Origin: Oscillatoria sp. Prado101
GTDB taxonomy: Bacteria; Cyanobacteriota; Cyanobacteriia; Cyanobacteriales; Oscillatoriaceae
Reading direction: 5' to 3'
Assembly (NCBI GenBank): GCA_025454445.1
Contig: JALOOK010000203.1
Coordinates: forward strand, 1-7,826
DNA length: 7,826 nucleotides
In this document: positions 1 to 6,189 of the stretch, one piece after another
How positions within the stretch are numbered: position 1 is the first letter of the stretch
Layout: each line of letters starts with the position of its first letter
Program-made: the position numbers and the translations under genes
The notes under the pieces: generated by a model
Told to the model about the DNA's origin: nothing
What the model saw: the letters and a program-made list of their open reading frames with translations, nothing else
Database searches by the model: none

Positions 1-12
1 GATTTCATAGCC

Positions 13-144
13 CTAGTTCCCGAACTGTTCCAACAATTCCCACCCCCGCTGCAACTGCTGCGCGTACCGCTCTGGCGCGAGTCCCGTCGGCTTCCTGACT
101 TCGCGGATAAACTGACTGATCTGGGGGTGGGCTCTGTTCGGCAT
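13..144 (-). pseudogene. Small ORF (43 aa), probable remnant of an XRE-type helix-turn-helix regulator
   Basis: Reading the minus strand from ATG (142-144) to TAG (13-15) gives 43 residues. It begins MPNRAHPQISQFIREVRK, continues TGLAPERYAQQL, and ends RGWELLEQFGN. From memory of the family, small cyanobacterial XRE/HTH regulators start almost this way (M-P-x-x-x-HPQI-x-QFIR-x-VR-x-x-TGL, then a QE-x-FA-x-x-L helix) and end in a helix like x-ELLEQLG. Here the first helix pair seems to run straight into the C-terminal helix, and the recognition helix and the conserved NRWENG-type turn are missing. A TGA stop (154-156) lies in frame a few codons upstream, so no longer start exists on this frame. 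No clear ribosome binding site is visible. It is co-oriented with the RND permease and lies 323 bases beyond its stop. It may be an internally deleted pseudogene, a genuine microprotein, or a chance ORF. DNA binding is not expected without the recognition helix. Confidence 0.4.
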
Positions 145-280
145 CGATTTGACTCATTCAATGTTAACTATCATGTCACGGCTGATGCAATGGCTGTGCG
201 ATCGAAATCACTTTCGGATGTGATAATAACGCTTGCGGTGCGTTCCTTTCTTTGCCCTGCCGGTGGGTGCGGGTGCGCGT

Positions 281-305
281 GGTGCCGGTGCAGGGGTGCC
301 GGTGC
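281..305. repeat. Direct repeat of GGTGCCGGTGC (2 copies, 14-bp period)
   Basis: GGTGCCGGTGC occurs at 281-291 and again, exactly, at 295-305. It sits within a wider GGTGC-rich run starting near 264. The same 11-mer recurs inside the adaptor gene around 7355-7368, so it belongs to a sequence type used across the window. No function is evident. Confidence 0.75.
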
Positions 306-326
306 GGAAATGCCAAAAACCTGTGG

Positions 327-389
327 GCCTGAGGGCGGCCACGGGGGGCTGCCCCTACAGCTATCTGGCAATGGTAGCCGCCCTCGGGC
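327..389. repeat. Long inverted repeat with GAGGGCGGC arms and a small inner hairpin
   Basis: GAGGGCGGC (331-339) is perfectly complementary to GCCGCCCTC (377-385). As RNA the stem extends outward to 327-330/386-389 with one G-U pair, giving about 13 pairs. Inside the loop a second small hairpin, GGGG-CTG-CCCC, lies at 345-355. The GGGGCTGCCCCTAC core resembles repeats often seen between cyanobacterial genes. It may be a REP-like element or a transcript-end structure. No T-tract follows on either strand. Confidence 0.65.
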
Positions 390-392
390 GTA

Positions 393-413
393 GGACAGGC
401 GAGACGCCTGTCC
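393..413. repeat. Perfect hairpin GGACAGGCG-AGA-CGCCTGTCC
   Basis: The arms 393-401 and 405-413 are exact reverse complements around a 3-base loop. The half-site GCCTGTCCC recurs at 7727-7735, and its complement GGGACAGGC at 6115-6123, so this is a dispersed element in the window. No T-run follows on either strand, which argues against a classical intrinsic terminator. Confidence 0.75.
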
Positions 414-419
414 CTTGTC

Positions 420-445
420 CCCCCTCCCCATTTGCGGGGAGGGGG
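420..445 (-). terminator. Strong GC hairpin just past the RND permease stop, possible terminator or 3'-end stabiliser
   Basis: CCCCTCCCC (421-429) pairs with GGGGAGGGG (436-444) around ATTTGC, and an extra C-G pair (420/445) extends the stem to 10 bp. In the permease's transcription direction it lies 22 bases after the stop codon, the usual place for a terminator. No U-tract follows, and the flank GCTAGGGGGTGGGG (445-458) recurs in variant form at 7681-7693, so a dispersed REP-like repeat is equally possible. The structure is certain, the function is not. Confidence 0.45.
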
Positions 446-467
446 CTAGGGGGTGGGGTTCCTCTCC

Positions 468-3400
468 CTATTTCTTCCCGACAGGAATCTCAGGAATCTG
501 ATCAGAAACAGCCACCGGCACCTTCAACTTCTTCGACTTCTTCACGCGAAATAGCGCGGAAAAGTCGTGCAGCAAAGTGTACAGACAGGGAATAATAAAC
601 AGCGTTAGTATCGTCGATACAGACATTCCCGAAAACACTACAACCCCCAATGGCTGCATAAATTCCGCACCTTCCCCAATTCCCAGCGCCAGCGGGAACA
701 AACCCAACACCGTGGTGATGGTTGTCATCATAATCGGGCGCAACCGCTGGGGAGCGGCTTTCAATATCGCCACCTGCCGGCTAACACCCTCCTCTTCCCG
801 AATTTGGTTAGCCTGCTCCACCATAATAATCCCGATATTCACCACAATCCCCACCAGCAGCACGGCACCCACGAGTACCGTTGCGCCGATGGCGGTCTGA
901 GTGACGTAAAGCCCCAAAATACCGCCGGCAAGCGCTAGCGGAACCGTGAACATAATCGCCAGCGGGTCGAGCAGAGAATTGTACTGCACCGCCATCACCA
1001 CAAACACCAAAAACGCCGATAGTCCGCCCAAAGTTTTCAGAGAATTCTGCAATTCCTGATTCGTCTGACCGGCAGAAGAAGGCAGCACCGTAACCCCTTC
1101 GGGCAATTCCACACCGGCAAGCACCTTATTCACTTGCGCCACCGCATCACTGAGCGTCGCCCCCTTGTTCAAACTGCCGGCAATCAGGAAACTGTTGCGC
1201 TGGTTAATTCGCTGAATTTCTCCAGGCGCTTGCCCTTCCTTAATTTCCGCCACATCGCTCAAACGAATTTGCCGGTTGCCATTGACAGACAGGGGAATTT
1301 GTGCTAGCTGCGAAGCGCGGCGCACCGACTCCTGAGCGAGCTGCACCCGCACGTCCACCAAGCGCTCGCCCCGCTGCAGCTGAGTCGGAACAGAACCCTG
1401 AATTGCTGTCTGAATGGTGTCGCCAATATCTTGCGCCGTCAGCCCAAACGCCGCCAGCCGGTGCCATACAGGATGAATTTGCACTTCTGGCTGCCGGTCA
1501 TCCGCATCCGGTCGAAACCGCGCCTGCGTCACGCCCTCATCTAGCGCCGCCAGTACCTGACGCCCCGCTTGACGCAATTTTTGCTCGTCATCCCCCTGGA
1601 GGATAATATCAACATCAGCCCCCCGCACCGGCGAATTGGTGAGGATAATCCCGCGCACCTGACCGGGATTGAGGCGCAAGCGAATTCCAGCCAAGTTCAG
1701 CTTGTCAAATTCCTTGCTCACTCCCTCCACAAAATCCTGAATGTCAGTTCCCGGCTTCAGGGTAATGGTGCTAGAAGCTCGCAGGGGATTAGAAGTGGTG
1801 CTGCTGCCAAATAAAAACCCGCCTGCAGTCGTGAAAACATAGTCCGTTTCTGGCTGCTTGCGGAGAATTTCATCGACAATGCCCATAACTTTGCGGTTGG
1901 TTTCCAGAGGCGTTCCGGGAGGGAACTGCGCGACTAAATTAGCTTGGCCGGTGTTGATGCGGGGGAGAATTTCTTGGGGAATTTGACCGGCAAGCTGCAA
2001 GCTACCGCCGCCGAGCACCAAGAAGGCGATCGCTATCACGAGCAGCCGGTAGCGCAGCGCCCAGCTCAAAGCCCCAGCGTAGGCGCGTTTAGCGTCCTCA
2101 AACCGGGCGTTAAACTGTTTCAGCAGCCAAAAGTCACTGATGCGACTCGACCAGGAAATTGCCAGCAGGCGAGACATCAGCACCGGCGTCACAGTCAGCG
2201 CCACCAACAGTGAGGCGGCTACGGCAAAGCAAATCGTGAGAATTAACTCGCTGAACAGCAGCGAAAAAAATCCGCCAACCAGGAGAAATGGCAGCACGGA
2301 TATCAGGTTCGCGCCGGTGGAGGCAATCATGGACGATTCGACCTCTTTTCCCCGCGAGATAGCCTCTTCAATTATCTGGCGCGGGTTCTTTTTCCGCCTC
2401 CTGGCGATCGCCGGATTGGTGCTGACGCCAACGGCAATATTTTCCAAGATGACGACGCTGGTGTCAATGGCTTGACCAATCCCCAAAGCCAGGCCGGCGA
2501 GACTGAACAAATTGAGGGACAGCCCCAACAGCTTCATCAAAATCAGCGCCGCAAGTGTGCAGAGGGGAATCGTCAGTGATATAATAAAAGTTTGGCGGAG
2601 CGAACCCAAAAAGAACAGCACCGCCACTGCAGCCAGCAAGGCTCCAGAAATACCCGAATTGGTGACATCGGAGAGAGAGTTGCGGATGAAGCGGGACTCA
2701 TCCAGGGTTGGGATTAAAACCATTTCCTCTGGAATCAAGCCAGACTCCCGCAGCTGTTCGATGCGTTTTTTCACTCCGTCCACAACGGTAATGGTATTAG
2801 CGTCTGGCTGCTTCTGGATGCTGACTTTTACTGCCGGCTCTCCGTTGAGAGAGACGAAAACCCGCTGGTCTTCGGTGCCGTCAATGACTTGGGCAAAGTC
2901 TCGCAGATAGACGAGCCGGCTGGAGGTTGAAGAGCCGGCATCAAAAGACAGGTCGTTAATTTCACCGGCATCTTTAAATCTGCCCACAGTGCGGGTGAGC
3001 GGTTCGGAATTGTCCCCCTGGATGCGCCCGCCAGAAATATCCTGGTTGCGCTCCCTGAGAGCGTCGAGCACATCCCTCACCCCGACGCCTAAAGCTTGCT
3101 GCCGGTCGAGATCGAGCAAAACCCTGACTTCTTCTCTCACCCCACCGGCAACATCAACTCCCGCCACTCCGGTAACCACACCCAATTCTCGCGACAGTTC
3201 CTGATCGGCAAACACCCGCAAATCTACATCCCGCAATCCAGGGGAAGTCAGGGCAAATTCGTAGACCGGCAGCTGGGAGGGGTCAAATTTAAATAGGCGC
3301 GGCTGTTCGATAATGTCTGGCAGGTTGGCTCGGGCGCGGTTAAAGGAAGCGGTGGAGTCATTGAGTGCTTGCTCAATATCTCCCCCCGGTTGGAAGAACA

Positions 3401-3686
3401 AATCTAAACTGATTTGTCCCTCGCGGGTTTGGGAGAAAATCTGCACCACTCCCTCCGTAGCGGAAAAGGCTTCTTCCAGCGGTTTAGTGATTTCCTCCAC
3501 CGCCACTTCTGGGGAGACACCGGGGGCGCTGATCCGCACGCCAATCCGGGGGTAGGTGATAGACGGCAGCAAATCGACCTGCAGCTGGGAGAGGAAGAAA
3601 ATCCCCACCACCACCACCGTTAGGGTGAGCATGAGGGTGCCGATGTGCTGGCGGATGGCAGTTGCGCTGACGCTAAATCCTGACAT
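468..3686 (-). CDS. RND-family efflux permease (AcrB-like inner-membrane pump), 1072 aa
   Basis: This is a proton-driven inner-membrane exporter that takes substrates from the membrane or periplasm and passes them to an outer-membrane channel through an adaptor. The RND layout is clear: TM1 at about 17-35, periplasmic loop 36-342 starting LPSITYPRIGVRISAPGVSP, TM2-TM7 at about 343-565, second periplasmic loop 566-884, TM8-TM12 at about 885-1038, and a basic tail (KKSKKLK near 1049). The length is normal. TM4 reads GQAIDTSVVILEN, so D408 is kept but the second aspartate of the AcrB pair is T409. TM10 reads GIVVNIGIIMVE, so AcrB's lysine is N950. RLRP (981-984) is conserved. This points to a non-AcrB RND branch, and the substrate cannot be told. 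The start ATG follows a weak purine-rich AAAGAAG stretch. It is divergent from the kinase gene, and its likely partner adaptor lies 2.5 kb upstream on the same strand. No frameshift is seen. Confidence 0.96.
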   Translation of the reverse strand: MSGFSVSATAIRQHIGTLMLTLTVVVVGIFFLSQLQVDLLPSITYPRIGVRISAPGVSPEVAVEEITKPLEEAFSATEGVVQIFSQTREGQISLDLFFQPGGDIEQALNDSTASFNRARANLPDIIEQPRLFKFDPSQLPVYEFALTSPGLRDVDLRVFADQELSRELGVVTGVAGVDVAGGVREEVRVLLDLDRQQALGVGVRDVLDALRERNQDISGGRIQGDNSEPLTRTVGRFKDAGEINDLSFDAGSSTSSRLVYLRDFAQVIDGTEDQRVFVSLNGEPAVKVSIQKQPDANTITVVDGVKKRIEQLRESGLIPEEMVLIPTLDESRFIRNSLSDVTNSGISGALLAAVAVLFFLGSLRQTFIISLTIPLCTLAALILMKLLGLSLNLFSLAGLALGIGQAIDTSVVILENIAVGVSTNPAIARRRKKNPRQIIEEAISRGKEVESSMIASTGANLISVLPFLLVGGFFSLLFSELILTICFAVAASLLVALTVTPVLMSRLLAISWSSRISDFWLLKQFNARFEDAKRAYAGALSWALRYRLLVIAIAFLVLGGGSLQLAGQIPQEILPRINTGQANLVAQFPPGTPLETNRKVMGIVDEILRKQPETDYVFTTAGGFLFGSSTTSNPLRASSTITLKPGTDIQDFVEGVSKEFDKLNLAGIRLRLNPGQVRGIILTNSPVRGADVDIILQGDDEQKLRQAGRQVLAALDEGVTQARFRPDADDRQPEVQIHPVWHRLAAFGLTAQDIGDTIQTAIQGSVPTQLQRGERLVDVRVQLAQESVRRASQLAQIPLSVNGNRQIRLSDVAEIKEGQAPGEIQRINQRNSFLIAGSLNKGATLSDAVAQVNKVLAGVELPEGVTVLPSSAGQTNQELQNSLKTLGGLSAFLVFVVMAVQYNSLLDPLAIMFTVPLALAGGILGLYVTQTAIGATVLVGAVLLVGIVVNIGIIMVEQANQIREEEGVSRQVAILKAAPQRLRPIMMTTITTVLGLFPLALGIGEGAEFMQPLGVVVFSGMSVSTILTLFIIPCLYTLLHDFSALFRVKKSKKLKVPVAVSDQIPEIPVGKK
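2026..2033. repeat. HIP1 octamer GCGATCGC
   Basis: Exact GCGATCGC palindrome inside the permease gene. HIP1 is a highly over-represented octamer in many cyanobacterial genomes, so it supports the taxonomic guess. It has no known local role. Confidence 0.85.
2404..2411. repeat. HIP1 octamer GCGATCGC (second copy)
   Basis: Second exact copy, also within the permease. I found no exact copy in the kinase or adaptor genes, only one-mismatch relatives such as CCGATCGC near 5788 and GCGATCGG near 6836. Confidence 0.85.
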
Positions 3687-3719
3687 TCTTCTTTGGCATC
3701 TCTAATTGAGGATTGATAT

Positions 3720-3725
3720 TTTATA
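3720..3725 (-). promoter_or_regulatory. Candidate -10 element for the RND permease
   Basis: On the minus strand this reads TATAAA within an AT-rich run (about 3713-3728), 34 bases upstream of the permease ATG. The same run contains TATAAT on the plus strand (3722-3727). No good -35 hexamer stands 16-18 bases upstream, which is common for cyanobacterial promoters. The start site is inferred only. Confidence 0.35.
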
Positions 3726-3753
3726 ATTGTACCACTTCCTGGTGCCATCCCAT

Positions 3754-3778
3754 CGTTCCTAGCCTCAGGCAGGGGACG
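3754..3778. repeat. 25-nt imperfect palindrome (CGTTCC...GGGGACG), left copy
   Basis: The arms 3754-3764 and 3768-3778 fold into 11 positions with two G-U pairs and one mismatch around a TCA loop. It matches the perfect hairpin at 6026-6050 at 19 of 25 positions. One stem pair is exchanged (G-C there, C-G here), so base pairing is preserved, as expected for a structured repeat family. It lies between the permease promoter region and the kinase gene. Confidence 0.6.
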
Positions 3779-3833
3779 ATCGGGGGAAGGATAGGGGGGG
3801 GGAATCGCCAGGAAACTAGCAAAAGTGACATGC

Positions 3834-3884
3834 GCGATGATGCCCCATGCGATGATGCCCCATGCCCCATGTCCCATGCCCCAT
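3834..3884. repeat. Tandem repeat: two GCGATGATGCCCCAT units followed by three G(C/T)CCCAT heptamers
   Basis: GCGATGATGCCCCAT occurs twice head to tail with no mismatch (3834-3848, 3849-3863). It is followed by GCCCCAT, GTCCCAT and GCCCCAT (3864-3884), so each 15-mer is an extra GCGATGAT plus the heptamer. Short tandemly repeated heptanucleotides (STRR type) are known from filamentous cyanobacteria. The array sits 76 bases upstream of the kinase start. Copy number may vary between strains, and any effect on expression is speculation. Confidence 0.8.
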
Positions 3885-3898
3885 GAAACCTGGTTTCT
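3885..3898. repeat. Palindromic repeat GAAACCTGGTTTCT, left copy
   Basis: GAAACC and GGTTTC are complementary about a central T (3885-3897), followed by T. The element matches GAAACCCGGTTTCT at 6001-6014 in 13 of 14 bases. The two copies lie on either side of the kinase gene. GAAACC/GGTTTC palindromes are common in cyanobacterial spacers, as far as I recall. Confidence 0.65.
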
Positions 3899-3960
3899 AG
3901 GATGACTTCACCGGCGCTATGCTAAGAAAAGATTCCACTCTCTCTAAAAAATTGCGGTAA

Positions 3961-5841
3961 ATGTTCCAATCCAGGCAGCGCCCCTATCAGCAACGGCGGC
4001 TACAGCGCAACTTAGCTGTACTCTTGATTCTAGCAGGCACGACGCTGGCAGTGGGTGCTATCGCCCGGGCTAGCTATCAGGTGGTGCGGGAACTCATCCT
4101 GCAACAGTTGCGGGAAAAGGCACTGCTAGAAGTCCAGCAAGGCATCGCTGAAATCGACAGGTGGCTAGCCACGCGCAAAGCTGAGGTGGAAACCATCGCC
4201 AATACGCCGGTGGTGGGTTCGCTTGACTGGGAAGTTTCTGGCCCTTATCTTAAGTCAGAAGTGGAGCGGCTGAAAGAATACCACCATTTCACTTTCGCCT
4301 ATTCTGACGGCTCGTATTACAATACTAAAGTGGATTACGCTCAGGGGAAAAATCTTCTAGACCGGCTGTGGTTTCAAAGGGCAATGGCGGGACAGGTTTA
4401 CGTTTCCGATCCCCTAACTAGCCGCTCCACCGGCATTGTCCAGGTGCTCGTGGCTGCGCCTATTGGCGAGCGCTCCCAGCCGCAAGCAGTGCTGGGAGGT
4501 GCTATCAAAATAGATCGCCTGGATCGAGTTGTGAGCCGTCTCCATCAAGGGCCAAACAGTTATGCCTTCGCCCTCAATTCTGAAGGCAGGGCAATTGTCC
4601 ATCCTGACCCCAAATTGAGGGGAACCCTAGAAAAACCTGCTCCCAGTTTGCTGGAAATCTCAGACTCCAACCTAGCGGCGATCTCCAGGCGGATGGTGAG
4701 CCAGCAGCAAGCAATTGAATTAACGCAACTTGATGGCAACTGGCACTATGTTGCCTATGCCCCCCTGCAAGAAGCTAACTGGTCAGTTGCTTTGGTGATT
4801 CCTCGAGAAAATCTCGAATCCCAGCTTGTGGCGCTGAATGTGCTCGCCTCGGTTTTGGGCAGCTTACTGGCGATTGCTATTCTTGGGGCGTGGCGTCAGG
4901 TGCGGTTATTTGAAAAATCTCAAGAACAAGTCAAACTCCTCGCTGAACAAGCTGAAAAACTCAACCTAGCCCTAGCCAACCTGAAACAAACCCAGGCGCA
5001 GCTCGTGCAGAGCGAAAAAATGTCTGGCTTGGGGCAAATGGTAGCGGGAATTGCTCACGAGATTAACAACCCCGTGAATTTCATTCATGGCAACCTGCCC
5101 TACGTTACCGAATATGTGCGAGACTTAATGCAGCTGCTTACCTTATACCAAGCATCCCTGGCGGCAAAGCCTGCAGAAATTAGAGACTTTGAACAGGAGA
5201 TAGACTTTCAGTTTGTCCAGGAAGATTTGCCAAAAATGCTCGATTCTATGAAGGTGGGCACCGAGCGCATCCGCCAGATTGTCCTGTCGCTGCGCAATTT
5301 TTCCCGCCTGGATGAGGCGGAGATAAAACAAGTTGACCTGAACGAAGGCATCGACAGCACTCTGCTGCTACTGCACCACCGGCTTAATGACAAAATCCAA
5401 GTCCTCAAGCACTACGGCAATCTGCCTCTGGTGGAGTGCTACGCCAGTCAAATGAATCAGGTTTTTCTGAACCTGCTCAGCAATGCTATTGATGCTGTCA
5501 GCGATTATCCCCAACCGGAAAAACTGATTGAAATTACAACCGGCATGGTTGAAACTGGCAGCAATTTGCTGGTGCGCATTGGCGTGCGCGATAGTGGCCC
5601 AGGCGTGCCGGTTGAGATTAAAACCAAAATTTTTGACCCCTTTTTCACCACCAAACCGATTGGCAAAGGCACGGGTTTGGGTCTGGCCATTAGCTATCAG
5701 ATTGTGGTGGAGGTGCATCAGGGTCGCATTTGGATGGAAAGCCGGCCAAAAAAGGGAACGGAGTTTATCATTGAATTTCCCGCACGCCGATCGCAAGCTT
5801 CTCTCTCCGCACCGTCCGGGCCGCACTTATCGCTCTTTTAG
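3961..5841 (+). CDS. Membrane sensor histidine kinase with periplasmic double-Cache-type sensor, 626 aa
   Basis: This kinase autophosphorylates a histidine in response to an extracytoplasmic ligand and passes the phosphate to a response regulator. TM1 is at about 18-38. A periplasmic domain of about 240 residues shows Cache hallmarks: a long helix with IDRWLATRKAEVETIA (about 65-80), WFQRAMAG...SDP...TG (137-158) and a second unit near AFALNSEGRAIVHPD (202-216). TM2 is at about 288-311, then a coiled coil (about 316-352). I see no clear HAMP and no receiver or PAS domain. The catalytic core is complete: H-box AHEINNP with H366, N-box NLLSNAIDA (504-512), G1 DSGPG (544-548), F-box FDPFF (558-562) and G2 GKGTGLGL (568-575). 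The ATG directly follows an in-frame TAA, so no longer start exists, and there is no clear Shine-Dalgarno site. It is divergent from the permease and convergent with the adaptor. No partner regulator is nearby, so it is an orphan. The ligand is unknown. Confidence 0.95.
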   Translation: MFQSRQRPYQQRRLQRNLAVLLILAGTTLAVGAIARASYQVVRELILQQLREKALLEVQQGIAEIDRWLATRKAEVETIANTPVVGSLDWEVSGPYLKSEVERLKEYHHFTFAYSDGSYYNTKVDYAQGKNLLDRLWFQRAMAGQVYVSDPLTSRSTGIVQVLVAAPIGERSQPQAVLGGAIKIDRLDRVVSRLHQGPNSYAFALNSEGRAIVHPDPKLRGTLEKPAPSLLEISDSNLAAISRRMVSQQQAIELTQLDGNWHYVAYAPLQEANWSVALVIPRENLESQLVALNVLASVLGSLLAIAILGAWRQVRLFEKSQEQVKLLAEQAEKLNLALANLKQTQAQLVQSEKMSGLGQMVAGIAHEINNPVNFIHGNLPYVTEYVRDLMQLLTLYQASLAAKPAEIRDFEQEIDFQFVQEDLPKMLDSMKVGTERIRQIVLSLRNFSRLDEAEIKQVDLNEGIDSTLLLLHHRLNDKIQVLKHYGNLPLVECYASQMNQVFLNLLSNAIDAVSDYPQPEKLIEITTGMVETGSNLLVRIGVRDSGPGVPVEIKTKIFDPFFTTKPIGKGTGLGLAISYQIVVEVHQGRIWMESRPKKGTEFIIEFPARRSQASLSAPSGPHLSLF

Positions 5842-5999
5842 ATCGCTGAATCGCGTCTTGCCGCCGGCAAAATGTTCCTTTACTAATTAAGCGTAAATAT
5901 TTTAACATAACTCGGCAAAATGTTAACAGGGTGCGCCGAAGCGCAACAAGTTTTACGGCAGAAGACTCTTGGCGAGAAACCAGGCTCTCAGTACGCATC

Positions 6000-6014
6000 A
6001 GAAACCCGGTTTCT
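6000..6014. repeat. Palindromic repeat AGAAACCCGGTTTCT, right copy
   Basis: AGAAACC and GGTTTCT pair exactly around one C. This is the partner of the element at 3885-3898 on the other side of the kinase gene. A half-site, GAGAAACCAGG, lies just to the left (about 5984-5994). Confidence 0.7.
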
Positions 6015-6025
6015 CTCGTTTCTCT

Positions 6026-6050
6026 CGTTCCCAGGCTCTGCCTGGGAACG
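6026..6050. repeat. Perfect hairpin CGTTCCCAGGC-TCT-GCCTGGGAACG, possible bidirectional terminator
   Basis: This is an 11-bp perfect stem with a TCT loop; CTCG/CGAG outside it could extend the stem past a small bulge. It is the strongest structure in the convergent gap and is well placed to end transcripts from both sides. There is no T-tract on either strand, so this remains a guess. It belongs to the same family as 3754-3778, and such CGTTCCCAGG/CCTGGGAACG elements are frequent intergenic repeats in cyanobacteria. Confidence 0.7.
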
Positions 6051-6189
6051 CGAGCGGTCGGCTCTGCCTCCTTGCAAGGGAAAAGCAGGTTAAAAGCCTA
6101 ACAGCTTAGGAACAGGGACAGGCCGAACGCAGCCTGCGTCCGTGCCCGTGCGTGGCTACTGCTATAATCGCTGGCACTGCCGGCACTAA

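Larger units (their letters stand above)
145..467. other. Gene-free, repeat-packed spacer downstream of the RND permease
   Basis: No convincing gene is seen here. The possible reading frames are low-complexity (Gly/Ala/Val or Pro/Arg/His runs), overlap one another on both strands and resemble no family. The left part (145-250) is plain sequence with a near-HIP1 site (GCGATCGA, about 194-201). The right part is a chain of short GC-rich repeats, listed separately. The region takes up the 3' side of the permease transcript and may hold its termination or RNA-stability signals. Confidence 0.6.
5842..6189. other. Convergent spacer between the kinase and adaptor genes, no gene seen
   Basis: Both flanking genes end here, so termination signals for both are expected. 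The AT-rich left part holds a 12-bp direct repeat CGGCAAAATGTT (5865-5876 and 5913-5924) and a 7-bp inverted repeat TTAACAT/ATGTTAA (5902-5908, 5920-5926). The middle holds two palindromic elements listed separately. The right part has weak GC pairings, such as ACGCA-GCC-TGCGT (6127-6139), and GGGACAGGC (6115-6123), which is a half of the 393-413 hairpin. A minus-strand frame across 5768-5998 runs into the kinase 3' end and resembles nothing I know. Confidence 0.6.

Noticed and set aside
171..595. Overlapping frames on both strands in the left spacer
   Set aside because: They are built from Gly/Pro/Arg/His low-complexity stretches encoded by the hairpin repeats, they overlap one another, and one runs into the permease 3' end.
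3620..3877. Minus-strand frame of 85 residues covering the tandem repeat and the permease start
   Set aside because: Its first residues (GHGAWGIIAWGIIAH) are just the translated repeat, and the rest overlaps the start of the real permease gene in another frame.
3834..3884. CRISPR array
   Set aside because: The units are directly adjacent, 7-15 bp long, with no unique spacers, so this is a tandem repeat and not a CRISPR.
5368..5826. Minus-strand frame of 152 residues inside the kinase ATPase domain
   Set aside because: It lies wholly within the strongest conserved part of the kinase (N, G1, F and G2 boxes) on the other strand, and shows no domain of its own.
5768..5998. Minus-strand frame of 76 residues across the end of the kinase gene
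   Set aside because: It overlaps the conserved kinase 3' end by about 74 bases, has an arginine-rich composition without a recognised domain, and includes the direct repeats of the spacer. It is best explained as a chance frame.
3754..6050. Insertion sequence or transposon carrying the kinase
   Set aside because: There is no transposase, the shared palindromes are short and imperfect, and no target-site duplication is evident. Only a repeat-flanked gene can be claimed.
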